10,754 nt of DNA from Chloroflexota bacterium (GTDB taxonomy: Bacteria > Chloroflexota > Dormibacteria > Aeolococcales > Aeolococcaceae). Shown here one piece after another: positions 1-6,301 of this stretch (position 1 is its first letter; every line of letters starts with the position of its first letter). The translations under genes were made by a program, and so were the position numbers. Location: the NCBI GenBank assembly GCA_005889515.1, contig VBHE01000111.1, positions 1,729-12,482 on the forward strand, read 5' to 3'. The notes below the pieces were generated by a model. That model saw only the letters and a list, made by a program, of their open reading frames with translations. It was not told the DNA's origin and searched no databases.

Positions 1-316
1 CGTAGCGCACCGCGAGGGCTCCGCCGGAGTCCTCGCCATCGGGGGTGAGGACCACCACCACCGCCCCGGGGACGTTGTGGAGGACGGCGACGGTGGCGTC
101 GATCCCGTCGACGAGCGGCAGCTGCTGGTCGAGGAGCACGAGCTCGGGGTCGACCTCGCCGGAGAGCCGCACCGCGGTGCTGCCGTCGCCCGCCTCGGCG
201 ACGACGTCGTACCCGCCGGAGCGGGCGAGGAGGCGCACGATCCGCTCGCGATCGGTCAGCCGCGCAGCGGCGACGAGGGTGCGCAGCGGGCGTGGACGGA
301 TGATCTCGTCGAGCAT
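1..316 (-). CDS. Response regulator, NarL/FixJ-like receiver domain (C-terminal part outside window)
   Basis: Not in any closed frame because the window edge cuts it; 105 codons are visible on the minus strand from the ATG at 316-314. Residues 11-105 read as a receiver fold: strand 1 (RTLVAAAR, 12-19), helix 1, strand 2 with YDVVAEAGDG (36-45, typical of NarL-type receivers), phosphoacceptor strand ELVLLDQQLPLVDG with Asp63, and strand 4 AVVVVLT (85-91) with the conserved Thr91. The lysine of strand 5 and any HTH output domain lie beyond base 1. The acidic pair that normally follows strand 1 (as in IADDH of NarL) is Ala17-Ala18 here, so Mg-dependent phosphorylation may be impaired. The start is supported by a TAGGCT box 7 bases upstream and no competing ATG. 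Sure of the receiver; the DNA-binding output is inferred from family likeness only. Confidence 0.8.
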   Translation of the reverse strand, partial: MLDEIIRPRPLRTLVAAARLTDRERIVRLLARSGGYDVVAEAGDGSTAVRLSGEVDPELVLLDQQLPLVDGIDATVAVLHNVPGAVVVVLTPDGEDSGGALAVRY

Positions 317-323
317 CGCGGCC

Positions 324-329
324 AGCCTA
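324..329 (-). promoter_or_regulatory. -10 box (TAGGCT) of the response regulator; leaderless-type
   Basis: Minus-strand TAGGCT fits TANNNT and ends 7 bases before the ATG at 316, so the transcript would begin at or next to the start codon. No clear -35 hexamer is visible. The assignment rests on the same spacing seen before the LLM oxidoreductase, ilvA and Nudix genes of this window. Confidence 0.5.
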
Positions 330-366
330 CCCCCGAGTCCGCGACGCCGGTAGATGTGGCGCGCAC

Positions 367-490
367 TCAGCGCGCGAGCACCGCCTCGATTCCCGCCCAG
401 TGCTCGTCGAGGTTGTCGACGGGCCGTCCCTTGCCGTCGAGGATGCCCTGGGCGGTGAAGGACTTCGGCGTGGGCCCGACCGCGGCCGGA
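367..490 (-). pseudogene. 3' remnant of an unidentified gene (C-terminus only)
   Basis: On the minus strand an open frame ends at TGA 369-367 and encodes a protein-like tail with SFTAQGILDGKGRPVDN followed by LDEHWAGIEAVLAR, which looks like a C-terminal amphipathic helix. Of its last 37 sense codons, 35 end in G or C. No ATG, GTG or TTG occurs in frame through the region, and upstream the frame runs into the start of the LLM oxidoreductase on the other strand, so the 5' part seems lost. The upper boundary (about 490) is a guess. I do not recognise the family; the tail is vaguely like the end of NAD(P)H-dependent flavodoxin-type reductases, but that is weak. It could also be a chance frame in GC-rich DNA. 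Confidence 0.35.
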
Positions 491-494
491 CCCG

Positions 495-500
495 TAGACT
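495..500 (+). promoter_or_regulatory. -10 box (TAGACT) of the LLM oxidoreductase; leaderless-type
   Basis: TAGACT fits TANNNT and lies 8 bases before the GTG at 509. There is no Shine-Dalgarno sequence before that GTG, consistent with leaderless transcription. No good -35 is visible in the GC-rich stretch upstream. Confidence 0.5.
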
Positions 501-508
501 TCCGCTCG

Positions 509-1585
509 GTGGACGTCGGGCTCTCCGTGATCTTCCAGGGGTCGGTGGGGCGACCCGACCGCGAGGTCTACGGTGCCGACCTCGCCCTCGCCCACCAGGC
601 CGAGGACCTCGGCTTCGACTCCATCTGGGGCGTCGAGCACCACTTCACCGACTACACGATGTGCCCGGACGTCCTCCAGTTCCTCGCGTACATGGCCGGA
701 AGGACGTCGCGGCTCCGGCTCGGCTCGATGGTGGTCGTGCTCCCGTGGCACGACCCGATGCGCGTCGCCGAGCAGATCGCGATGCTCGACAACCTCTCCG
801 GTGGCCGGGTGATCCTCGGTCTCGGCCGGGGGCTGGGCCGGGTCGAGTTCGAGGGCTTCCGGGTGCCGATGGAGGAGTCGCGGGAGCGCTTCGTCGAGAC
901 CGCGCAGGTGGTGCTCCGCGGCCTCGAGGAGGGGGTGATCGAGCACGAGGGACGGCACGTGCGGCAGCCCCGGCGCGAGCTGCGGCCGGCGCCCTTCGCC
1001 TCCTTCCGGGGACGGACCTACGCCGCCGCGGTGTCGCCCGAGTCGAGCCGGATCATGGCCGAGCTCGGGATCGGGATTCTGATCATCCCCCAGAAGCCCT
1101 GGGAGGACGTGGTCACCGAGCTCGACGCCTACCGCACCGTCTTCCGCGAGGTGAACGGGGTCGAGGCGCCACCGCCGGTCGGGGTCGCGTGGGTGTTCTG
1201 CGACCGCGACCCCGCCCGCGCCGAGGAGCTCGGACACCGGTACATCGGCGGCTACTACCACTCCGTGCTCCGCCACTACGAGATCGCCGCCGGCCACTTC
1301 GCCGGCACCCGCGGCTACGAGTACTACGGGAGGCTCACCCGGTCGCTGGAGCGTCACGGCACCGACGACTCGGTGCGCTTCTTCACCGACCTGCAGGTGT
1401 ACGGGACTCCGCAGCAGTGCCTGGACCGCATCCACGACATCCGCGGGCTGATCGGCAACGAGCACGTCGTGGCGGTGTGCTCGTACGCGGGGATGCCGCC
1501 GGAGGAGGCGGAGCGCAACCTGCACCTCTTCGCCTCCGACGTGATGCCGGCGCTCAAGGCGGTGCCGGCCGCGGCCCGCCGTTAG
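509..1585 (+). CDS. LLM-class flavin-dependent oxidoreductase (luciferase-like)
   Basis: A 358-residue protein of the bacterial luciferase-like monooxygenase superfamily, a single TIM-barrel domain that uses FMN or F420; the substrate cannot be told from sequence. Seen: N-terminal strand MDVGLSVIFQG, the helix LALAHQAEDLGFDSIW (25-40) followed by GVEHHF with Glu43-His44-His45, the LRLGSMVVVLPWHDPMRVAEQ block (69-89) and LDNLSGGRVILGLGRG (93-108), all typical of the family. The length is normal (about 330-370). The frame is open far upstream (from base 77), but similarity begins at GTG 509, which has a -10-like box 8 bases ahead; ATG 443 is an alternative that would add 22 residues without family character. 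It stands alone on this strand, and its TAG overlaps the ilvA stop tail to tail. The cytoplasmic location and family are secure; the exact reaction is unknown. Confidence 0.9.
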   Translation: MDVGLSVIFQGSVGRPDREVYGADLALAHQAEDLGFDSIWGVEHHFTDYTMCPDVLQFLAYMAGRTSRLRLGSMVVVLPWHDPMRVAEQIAMLDNLSGGRVILGLGRGLGRVEFEGFRVPMEESRERFVETAQVVLRGLEEGVIEHEGRHVRQPRRELRPAPFASFRGRTYAAAVSPESSRIMAELGIGILIIPQKPWEDVVTELDAYRTVFREVNGVEAPPPVGVAWVFCDRDPARAEELGHRYIGGYYHSVLRHYEIAAGHFAGTRGYEYYGRLTRSLERHGTDDSVRFFTDLQVYGTPQQCLDRIHDIRGLIGNEHVVAVCSYAGMPPEEAERNLHLFASDVMPALKAVPAAARR

Positions 1586-2841
1586 ACGAGGAACGAGAAC
1601 AGCGGGCTGGTCGAGTCGAGCGCCCGGTAGCTGATGCCGGTGCGGCTCATCCGCTCGAGGAGCGGCTCGAGGTCCTCGCGGCGGGCGAGCTCGATGCCCA
1701 CGAGCGCCGGACCGCTCTCGCGGTTGGTCTTCTTCGTGTACTCGAAGAAGGTGATGTCGTCGCCGGGACCGAGGGCGCCGTCGATGAAGCTCCGCAGCGC
1801 ACCGGGGCGCTGCGGGAACTCGACGAGGAAGTAGTGCTTGAGCCCCTCGTGGACCAGGCTGCGCTCGATCACCTCAGCGTAGCGGCTGACGTCGTTGTTC
1901 CCGCCGCTCAACACGCAGGCGACGCGCCGGCCGCGGATGCGATCCGCGAGCTGGTCGAGGGCGGCGACCGAGAGCGCCCCGGCGGGCTCGGCGACGATCC
2001 CCTCGTGCTGGTAGAGGCGGAGCATGGCGGTGCACACCGCCCCCTCGGCGACCTCGACCACCGCGTCGACCATGTCGGCGGTGATCCGCAGCGGCAGCTC
2101 GCCCACCTGGCGCACCGCGGCGCCGTCGACGAAGGGGTCGAGGCTGCTCAGCCAGACCGGATGCCCCGCCTCGAGCGCGCGGGTCATGCTCGGAGCGCCG
2201 GCGGGCTCGGCGCCGATGATCAGCGCACCGGGGTGCTCGTGCCTCACGTACGCGGCGATCCCGGCGATCAGCCCCCCGCCGCCGACCGGGACCACGAGAA
2301 CGTCGGGCGGTCCCGTCGGCGCCTCGACGAGCTCGAGGCCGACGGTGCCCTGCCCGGCGATGATGTCCGGGTGGTCGAAGGGCGGGACCACCGGCAGGCC
2401 CTTGGTGTCGGCGAAGGCGATCGCGGTCTGCGCGGCCTCGTCGTAGCTGTCGCCGGCGAGCTCGATGCGGGTGTGCTCACCGCCGATCTCGCGGATGCGC
2501 GCGAGCTTCTGGCGGGGGGTGCTCCGGGGCAGGAAGACGAACGCCGGGACGCCGAGGCGGGCGCAGCTGTAGGCGACCCCCTGGGCGTGGTTGCCGGCGC
2601 TCGCGCAGACCACGCCACGGCCCCGGATCACGTCGGGGAGCTGCTCGATGAGGTTGTAGGCGCCGCGGATCTTGTAGGAGCGGGTGATCTGCAGGTCCTC
2701 GCGCTTGAGCAGGACCTCGCCGCCGTGCTCGCGGGAGAGGCGGGGGGCCGGCTCCAGCGCGGTGGCGATGGCGACGGGCCGCAGCCGCGCCGCGGCCTCG
2801 CGGATCTCCGCCGGGGTGGGGACGTGGTCGGGATGGAGCAC
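1582..2841 (-). CDS. ilvA: Threonine ammonia-lyase (threonine dehydratase), short form with C-terminal ACT-like domain
   Basis: A PLP enzyme that deaminates L-threonine to 2-oxobutanoate, the first committed step to isoleucine. 419 residues from GTG 2841. Seen: LKREDLQITRSYKIRGAYN (45-63) with the PLP lysine Lys57 in SYKIRG; the ASAGNHAQGVA loop; the glycine-rich phosphate-binding VGGGGLIAG; the CVLSGGNND segment; then a C-terminal region with FPQRPGALRSFIDG, DDITFFEYTKKTNRESGPAL and LVGIEL, the hallmark of the short IlvA class (about 410-420 residues, as in Bacillus). In that class one ACT-like domain replaces the longer allosteric tail. The GTG is preferred because TATGGT lies 6 bases before it; ATG 2856 is an alternative adding 5 residues. 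The gene lies 35 bases downstream of the GH13 stop on the same strand, yet seems to carry its own promoter. No other ilv genes are in the window, so biosynthetic versus catabolic use is not settled by context, though the short form is usually biosynthetic. Confidence 0.93.
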   Translation of the reverse strand: MLHPDHVPTPAEIREAAARLRPVAIATALEPAPRLSREHGGEVLLKREDLQITRSYKIRGAYNLIEQLPDVIRGRGVVCASAGNHAQGVAYSCARLGVPAFVFLPRSTPRQKLARIREIGGEHTRIELAGDSYDEAAQTAIAFADTKGLPVVPPFDHPDIIAGQGTVGLELVEAPTGPPDVLVVPVGGGGLIAGIAAYVRHEHPGALIIGAEPAGAPSMTRALEAGHPVWLSSLDPFVDGAAVRQVGELPLRITADMVDAVVEVAEGAVCTAMLRLYQHEGIVAEPAGALSVAALDQLADRIRGRRVACVLSGGNNDVSRYAEVIERSLVHEGLKHYFLVEFPQRPGALRSFIDGALGPGDDITFFEYTKKTNRESGPALVGIELARREDLEPLLERMSRTGISYRALDSTSPLFSFLV

Positions 2842-2847
2842 GCCGCG

Positions 2848-2853
2848 ACCATA
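2848..2853 (-). promoter_or_regulatory. -10 box (TATGGT) of ilvA; leaderless-type
   Basis: Minus-strand TATGGT ends 6 bases before the GTG at 2841. It lies between the GH13 stop and ilvA, so it would let ilvA be expressed apart from the upstream pair. A GTGACA at 2880-2875 resembles a -35 but sits 21 bases away, which is too far to be convincing. Confidence 0.45.
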
Positions 2854-2876
2854 CATCCTGACCGGCGCTCCCCCTG

Positions 2877-4457
2877 TCACACGACGACGACGGCCCCTTC
2901 CCAGCCGCGCAGCCCGAGCTCGCCGCGCACCGCTGCGCCCTCCCGTTCCCGGTCGGTGCCGAGTGCGAGCGTCCCCTCGACGCCGCCGACCGTGGCCGGC
3001 CGGTCGCCGAGGTTGAGGGCGACGGTGACCGAATCCCCCCGCCTCCAGGCGAGGACGCCGGGCGGCGCCGGCAGGAGGCTCATGCCGCCCTCGCGGAGCT
3101 CGGGGGTGGCGGCGCGCAGCCGGATGGCGTCGCGGCAGAGGTGGAGCACCGAGCCGCGGTCGTCCCTCTGCGAGGCGACGTCGACCCCCGGCTCCGAGCC
3201 GAACGGGAGCCAGGGCTCGACCCCGGCGGCGGTGAAGCCCGCACCCGGCCCGGCGCGCCAGCGCATCGGGGTGCGCGCCCCGTCGCGTGAGGCCCGCGCC
3301 GAGCCGGGGAGTCCCAGCGGATCGCGCACCCGGTCGGGGGGCACGGTGGTGTCTCCCATCCCGATCTCGTCGCCGTAGTAGAGCAGCGGGGTGCCCCGGA
3401 GCGTGAGCAGCAGGAGCAGCGCGCAGCGCACCCTGGCCGGGTCGCCGCCGCACCAGCGTGTCGCCAGCCGGGGCACGTCGTGGCTCGACCCGTTCCACAG
3501 CGGCCAGGCCCCGTCGGGGAGGGCGTCGACCGTGCGGGTGACCGCGTCGCGCATCGCGTCCGCCGCCAGCGGCGAGAACATGAACGGGAGGTTGAGAGCG
3601 AGCTGGAGCTCGTCGTCGCCGTTGCCGTGGTAGCCCGCCATCGCCGCGATGTCGAAGAGGAAGGTCTCACCGAGCAGCAGCCGCGGCGGGTCGTAGCCGT
3701 CGGCGATCCGCCGCCAGCGGCGCAGCACCTCGTGGACCTCGGGACGGTTGGCGCTGTACCGCTGCTCGAGCGGCATCCCGGTGACGCTTCGATGCAGCGC
3801 GTCGCGCGCCGGCGGGTTGTCGCGGAGGAGGCGGTCCTTGACGATCCGGTTGGCGGTGTCGATGCGGAAGCCGGCGATTCCGCGGTCGAACCAGAAGCGG
3901 AGGATCTCGTCGAAGGCGTCCCGAACCTCGGGGTTCCACCAGTCGAGGTCCGGCTGCTCGGCGAGGTAGTTGTGCAGGTAGAGCCGTCCCGCGGCCTCGT
4001 CGCGGGTCCAGGCGGACCCGCCGGCGAAGCTCAGCCAGTTGTTCGGCGGCGCCCCGGTCTCCCCCTCCGGGTCCGCCCAGACGTACCAGTCGCGATGCGC
4101 CGACGTAGGCGAGGAGCGGGCGTCGAGGAACCACGGGTGCCGGTCGCTGGTGTGGTTCGGAACCAGGTCGAGGAGGACCCGGATGCCGAGCCGGCCGGCC
4201 TCGGCGACGAGGTCGTCGAGGCCGTCGAGGGTTCCCAGCGCGGGGTCGACGTCGCGGTAGTCGGCGACGTCGTACCCCCAGTCGGCGTTCGGCGACGGCA
4301 TCGTCGGCGACAGCCAGATCCCGCCGATCCCCAGCCAGGCGAGGTGGTCGAGGTGGTCGACGACGCCGCGCAGGTCGCCGACGCCGTCGCCGTCGGAGTC
4401 GGCGAACGAGCGGCAGTAGACGTGGTAGAGGACCGCGTCCCGCCACCACGGGCGCAT
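2877..4457 (-). CDS. Glycoside hydrolase family 13 alpha-glucosidase, maltase-like
   Basis: A 526-residue cytoplasmic enzyme (no signal peptide) expected to hydrolyse terminal alpha-glucosidic bonds of short maltooligosaccharides. Residues 1-15 (AVLYHVYCRSF) start the barrel. GH13 conserved regions in order: DLVPNHTS (97-104), QPDLDW (168-173, in the position of QPDLNW of the oligo-1,6-glucosidase group), GFRIDTAN with nucleophile Asp200, LLGETF with acid/base Glu264, and SSHDVPR with His326 and the stabiliser Asp327. GTPLLYYGDEIG (355-366) and TPMRW (396-400) are also typical. Two details: Thr201 after the nucleophile matches maltases (RIDTA) rather than isomaltases (RMDV), hinting at alpha-1,4 preference; and the usual Asn-His-Asp reads Ser-His-Asp. 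A C-terminal beta domain (about 455-526) is present. The ATG at 4457 overlaps the upstream regulator stop as TGATG, implying translational coupling. Trehalose- or sucrose-active relatives cannot be excluded. Confidence 0.9.
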   Translation of the reverse strand: MRPWWRDAVLYHVYCRSFADSDGDGVGDLRGVVDHLDHLAWLGIGGIWLSPTMPSPNADWGYDVADYRDVDPALGTLDGLDDLVAEAGRLGIRVLLDLVPNHTSDRHPWFLDARSSPTSAHRDWYVWADPEGETGAPPNNWLSFAGGSAWTRDEAAGRLYLHNYLAEQPDLDWWNPEVRDAFDEILRFWFDRGIAGFRIDTANRIVKDRLLRDNPPARDALHRSVTGMPLEQRYSANRPEVHEVLRRWRRIADGYDPPRLLLGETFLFDIAAMAGYHGNGDDELQLALNLPFMFSPLAADAMRDAVTRTVDALPDGAWPLWNGSSHDVPRLATRWCGGDPARVRCALLLLLTLRGTPLLYYGDEIGMGDTTVPPDRVRDPLGLPGSARASRDGARTPMRWRAGPGAGFTAAGVEPWLPFGSEPGVDVASQRDDRGSVLHLCRDAIRLRAATPELREGGMSLLPAPPGVLAWRRGDSVTVALNLGDRPATVGGVEGTLALGTDREREGAAVRGELGLRGWEGAVVVV

Positions 4458-5341
4458 CAGCCGACCCGCTGGAGGATCACCTGCACCACGGCACGGGAGA
4501 GCAGGTCGGTGTCGTTCTCGCCGACGCGGCGGGTGACGTTGCTCACCACCGGCGGCGGATCGATCCCACGGACACCGGCGGCGACCCGCTCGGCCACGAC
4601 CGAGGCGCCGGCCTCGTCGACGTCGGGGAGCATCACCAGGAGCACGTGCGCGGGCGCGCTTCCCACGGTGTCGACGGTTCGCACCGCGCGGCGCACCGCC
4701 GCGGTCACCTCGCTGGTGTCGGCGCCGACCGCGACGAGCGAGAGCGTCCGGCGGGCGGCGTCGGCGAGCTCGATCTCGGCCCGGGTCCACAGCCGGGTGG
4801 CGTCGGGGCTCAGGAGCAGGCCGGCCATCTCGTCCGGCGCGATCCCCAGGCCGGCGAGGCGGCGCTCGCGGTCGGCGCGGCGGCAGACCCTGACCACGAG
4901 CGCGGTGAGCGCCTCGAGCCGGAAGGGCTTGACCAGGACGCCCCGCAGGCCGAGGCGCGCCCCCTCCTCGACCGCCTCGGGGCCGGGCTCGACGGTGGTG
5001 CACCAGACCACCGGCGCCGCGTCGGCGCCGCCGAGCTGGGAGAGCGCCTGCATGGTGGCGATCGCGTCGATCCCCGGGCTGCGAGGCTCGAGGACGACGA
5101 CGTCCGGACGCCGCTCGACGGCGCGCTCGAGCGCCGGCCGGGGAGCGCCGAACGTCTCCACGCTGAACCCGGCGACCTCGAGCAGGGTGTGGGCGATCAG
5201 CTGGACGCTCGAGGAGGCGTCGATGACGAAGGCGGTGCGGTCGCCGATCGGGCCGGAGGGACCGCCGCGGAGGGCGCCCTCGGGCAGCACCTCGACGGCC
5301 GGCGCCGGCGCGCGTGCAGAGGCGGCGAAGCCCGAAGTCAC
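4457..5341 (-). CDS. PleD-like response regulator with degenerate receiver and degenerate GGDEF domain
   Basis: 294 residues from GTG 5341. Residues 35-150 form a CheY-like receiver: FVIDASSS (38-45), DVVVLEPRSPGID (80-92), VVWCTT with Thr115, and VLVKPF with Lys138. The phosphoacceptor position is Glu85 instead of Asp, and only Asp41 remains of the acidic pair. Residues about 188-257 resemble a shortened GGDEF domain: LSLVAVGAD (200-208), then DTVG (224-227) and LLVMLPDVDEAGA (234-246), which align with the residues flanking GGDEF in diguanylate cyclases. Where RYGGDEF is expected the sequence is SAPAHVL, so cyclase activity and GTP binding are not expected. The start is chosen because AGGAGG at 5353-5348 stands 6 bases before the GTG; ATG 5359 is an in-frame alternative. 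The TGA shares its A with the ATG of the GH13 gene, so the two are probably one transcript. Protein-protein or ligand signalling is the likely role; the link to sugar use is inferred from coupling. Confidence 0.75.
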   Translation of the reverse strand: MTSGFAASARAPAPAVEVLPEGALRGGPSGPIGDRTAFVIDASSSVQLIAHTLLEVAGFSVETFGAPRPALERAVERRPDVVVLEPRSPGIDAIATMQALSQLGGADAAPVVWCTTVEPGPEAVEEGARLGLRGVLVKPFRLEALTALVVRVCRRADRERRLAGLGIAPDEMAGLLLSPDATRLWTRAEIELADAARRTLSLVAVGADTSEVTAAVRRAVRTVDTVGSAPAHVLLVMLPDVDEAGASVVAERVAAGVRGIDPPPVVSNVTRRVGENDTDLLSRAVVQVILQRVG

Positions 5342-5347
5342 CCGCTC

Positions 5348-5353
5348 CCTCCT
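5348..5353 (-). promoter_or_regulatory. Shine-Dalgarno AGGAGG deciding the GTG start of the PleD-like regulator
   Basis: A full AGGAGG on the minus strand, 6 bases before GTG 5341. It falls inside the codons that would follow ATG 5359, so it argues for the GTG as the true start. This gene is therefore leadered, unlike several others here. Confidence 0.6.
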
Positions 5354-5472
5354 GGTCATCCCATCCGCACGTTCAACGCAGCACGGGAGGCGAAACCTTC
5401 GCGCCGCCACCGAATCAAGCCGCGGGGAGGGTCCCTCCGGGGTCGCTCCCCTTTCTCCGGACTCCCCTGACA

Positions 5473-5532
5473 CGGCGTCCGCCCTTGAATGTTGGCTGAA
5501 GGCGTTCCGCGATCGCGGACCGGCGGACGCCG
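5473..5532. repeat. 11-bp inverted repeat enclosing a 14-bp perfect palindrome (operator-like)
   Basis: CGGCGTCCGCC at 5473-5483 is the exact reverse complement of GGCGGACGCCG at 5522-5532. The 38 bases between them contain the perfect palindrome TCCGCGATCGCGGA at 5506-5519. The array lies between the divergent regulator and surface-protein genes. Its inner palindrome sits about 25 bases before the -10 element of the surface-protein gene, where a dimeric regulator could act. It could instead form a stem-loop in RNA, but it is upstream of the proposed plus-strand start point. Which protein binds it, if any, is unknown. Confidence 0.5.
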
Positions 5533-5541
5533 GACCCTCCT

Positions 5542-5550
5542 TGCTAGCAT
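5542..5550 (+). promoter_or_regulatory. Extended -10 element (TGC-TAGCAT) for the surface-protein gene
   Basis: TGCTAGCAT fits TGN-TANNNT. The predicted start of transcription near 5557 would give a 5' leader of about 59 bases with a Shine-Dalgarno AGGGAGGGG at 5601-5609. No TTGACA-like -35 is at the right distance, as expected for an extended -10 promoter. TGCTAGC recurs before the Nudix gene at 9744. Confidence 0.45.
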
Positions 5551-5615
5551 CACCCAGCATTCGGATCGTTCGACGTGCTCGCGTCGATACGTGAAAAATC
5601 AGGGAGGGGTGTTGG

Positions 5616-6239
5616 ATGGATCGATCGCGTCTCTCGACGCTTGCCCGCGGCCTCGCAGCCGCGGCGACCGCGGGCCTCGCGCTGCTCTTCGTCGGAGCAG
5701 GCGCGTCGACCGCGCTCGCCGCCTCGACCCCGACGACGCCGAAGGCGACGGCGACCGCCAAGCCGACGCCGACCCCGAAGGCGGCCGCGACCCCCAAGCC
5801 GACGGCGACGGCGAAGGCCGCGCCGGCCCCGAAGGCGACGCCGACGCCGAAGGCGACCACGCCGGTCAGCAAGGTGCCCTCCCCGGTCACCTGTGGGAAC
5901 CCCGGCAAGTCCGGCAAGGACAAGGACTCCGACGAGGACGACGACTCCGACAAGGACGACGATTCGGACAGCAACGACGACAGCGACGTCAAGGACGCCG
6001 CGGTGGTCGTCTGCCCCGTCCCGGTCGCGCTCCCGCCGGCACCGATCGCGGCCCCCGCGCCCACCACGTCCGGCGGCGTCGCCGGGGTGACCTCGAGCCA
6101 GGCCCCGGCCGCCGCCAAGGCGGTCGCCACCCCGAAGACCGGCGCCGAGCTCCCGCTGGGCGGTGCGCTGGTGCTCGTCTGCGTCGGTGCGGGCGCGCTC
6201 ATCGCCGGGCGCAGGCTCGCTCGCGGCGCCAGGATCTAA
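5616..6239 (+). CDS. Secreted Pro/Thr/Lys- and Asp-rich surface protein with LPXTG-like C-terminal anchor
   Basis: 207 residues, no recognised enzymatic domain. Residues 1-36 form a clear signal peptide (RSR, a long Ala/Leu core, cleavage near ALA-AS). Residues 37-90 are a low-complexity linker of PKATATA/KPTPTPK-like units. Residues 99-127 are an Asp/Ser/Lys tract (DSDEDDDSDKDDDSDSNDDSD) that could bind calcium, bracketed by Cys93 and Cys133, the only two cysteines likely to remain in the exported part, which may pair. Residues 138-170 are Pro/Ala-rich. The C-terminus has TPKTG (172-176), a hydrophobic span 180-197 and the basic tail RRLARGARI, the layout of a sortase substrate with TPKTG in place of LPXTG. 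The start ATG has AGGGAGGGG 6 bases ahead. It is transcribed away from the PleD-like regulator and converges on the SGNH gene. No sortase is visible in the window. Function unknown; stalk or wall-spanning role inferred. Confidence 0.8.
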   Translation: MDRSRLSTLARGLAAAATAGLALLFVGAGASTALAASTPTTPKATATAKPTPTPKAAATPKPTATAKAAPAPKATPTPKATTPVSKVPSPVTCGNPGKSGKDKDSDEDDDSDKDDDSDSNDDSDVKDAAVVVCPVPVALPPAPIAAPAPTTSGGVAGVTSSQAPAAAKAVATPKTGAELPLGGALVLVCVGAGALIAGRRLARGARI

Positions 6240-6256
6240 CCGGATCCGCCGTCAAC

Positions 6257-6285
6257 GCCGCGCCCCTCTCGTCAGGGGGCGCGGC
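6257..6285. terminator. Strong GC hairpin between convergent genes, probable bidirectional terminator
   Basis: GCCGCGCCCC (6257-6266) pairs perfectly with GGGGCGCGGC (6276-6285) around a 9-base loop. It starts 18 bases after the surface-protein stop and ends 17 bases before the stop of the opposing SGNH gene. There is no U-tract on either side, so it is an L-shaped or GC-type terminator of the kind common in high-GC bacteria, or a convergent-transcript barrier. Confidence 0.7.
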
Positions 6286-6301
6286 AGCGACGGGCACCCT
6301 T

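Noticed and set aside
400..3378. Very long plus-strand open frame (992 codons) and other long frames such as 3480-5594
   Set aside because: Arg/Pro/Ala-rich translations with no domain; they lie across ilvA, GH13 and PleD-like genes in other frames. Long open frames are expected on both strands at this GC content.
5426..5438. GGAGGG-T-CCCTCC near-palindrome in the divergent gap
   Set aside because: Short and purely GC-driven; it could be a chance inverted repeat, and it has no position relative to a promoter that I can define.
5728..5870. Tandem DNA repeat in the surface-protein gene
   Set aside because: The repeats are degenerate and follow from the Lys/Thr/Pro codon pattern of the linker; no exact repeat unit or array spacing supports a separate repeat or CRISPR feature.
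5360..6202. Extension of the PleD-like frame on the minus strand up to 6202
   Set aside because: It would cross the divergent control region and run antisense to the surface-protein gene; a Shine-Dalgarno sequence and GTG at 5341 give a better start.
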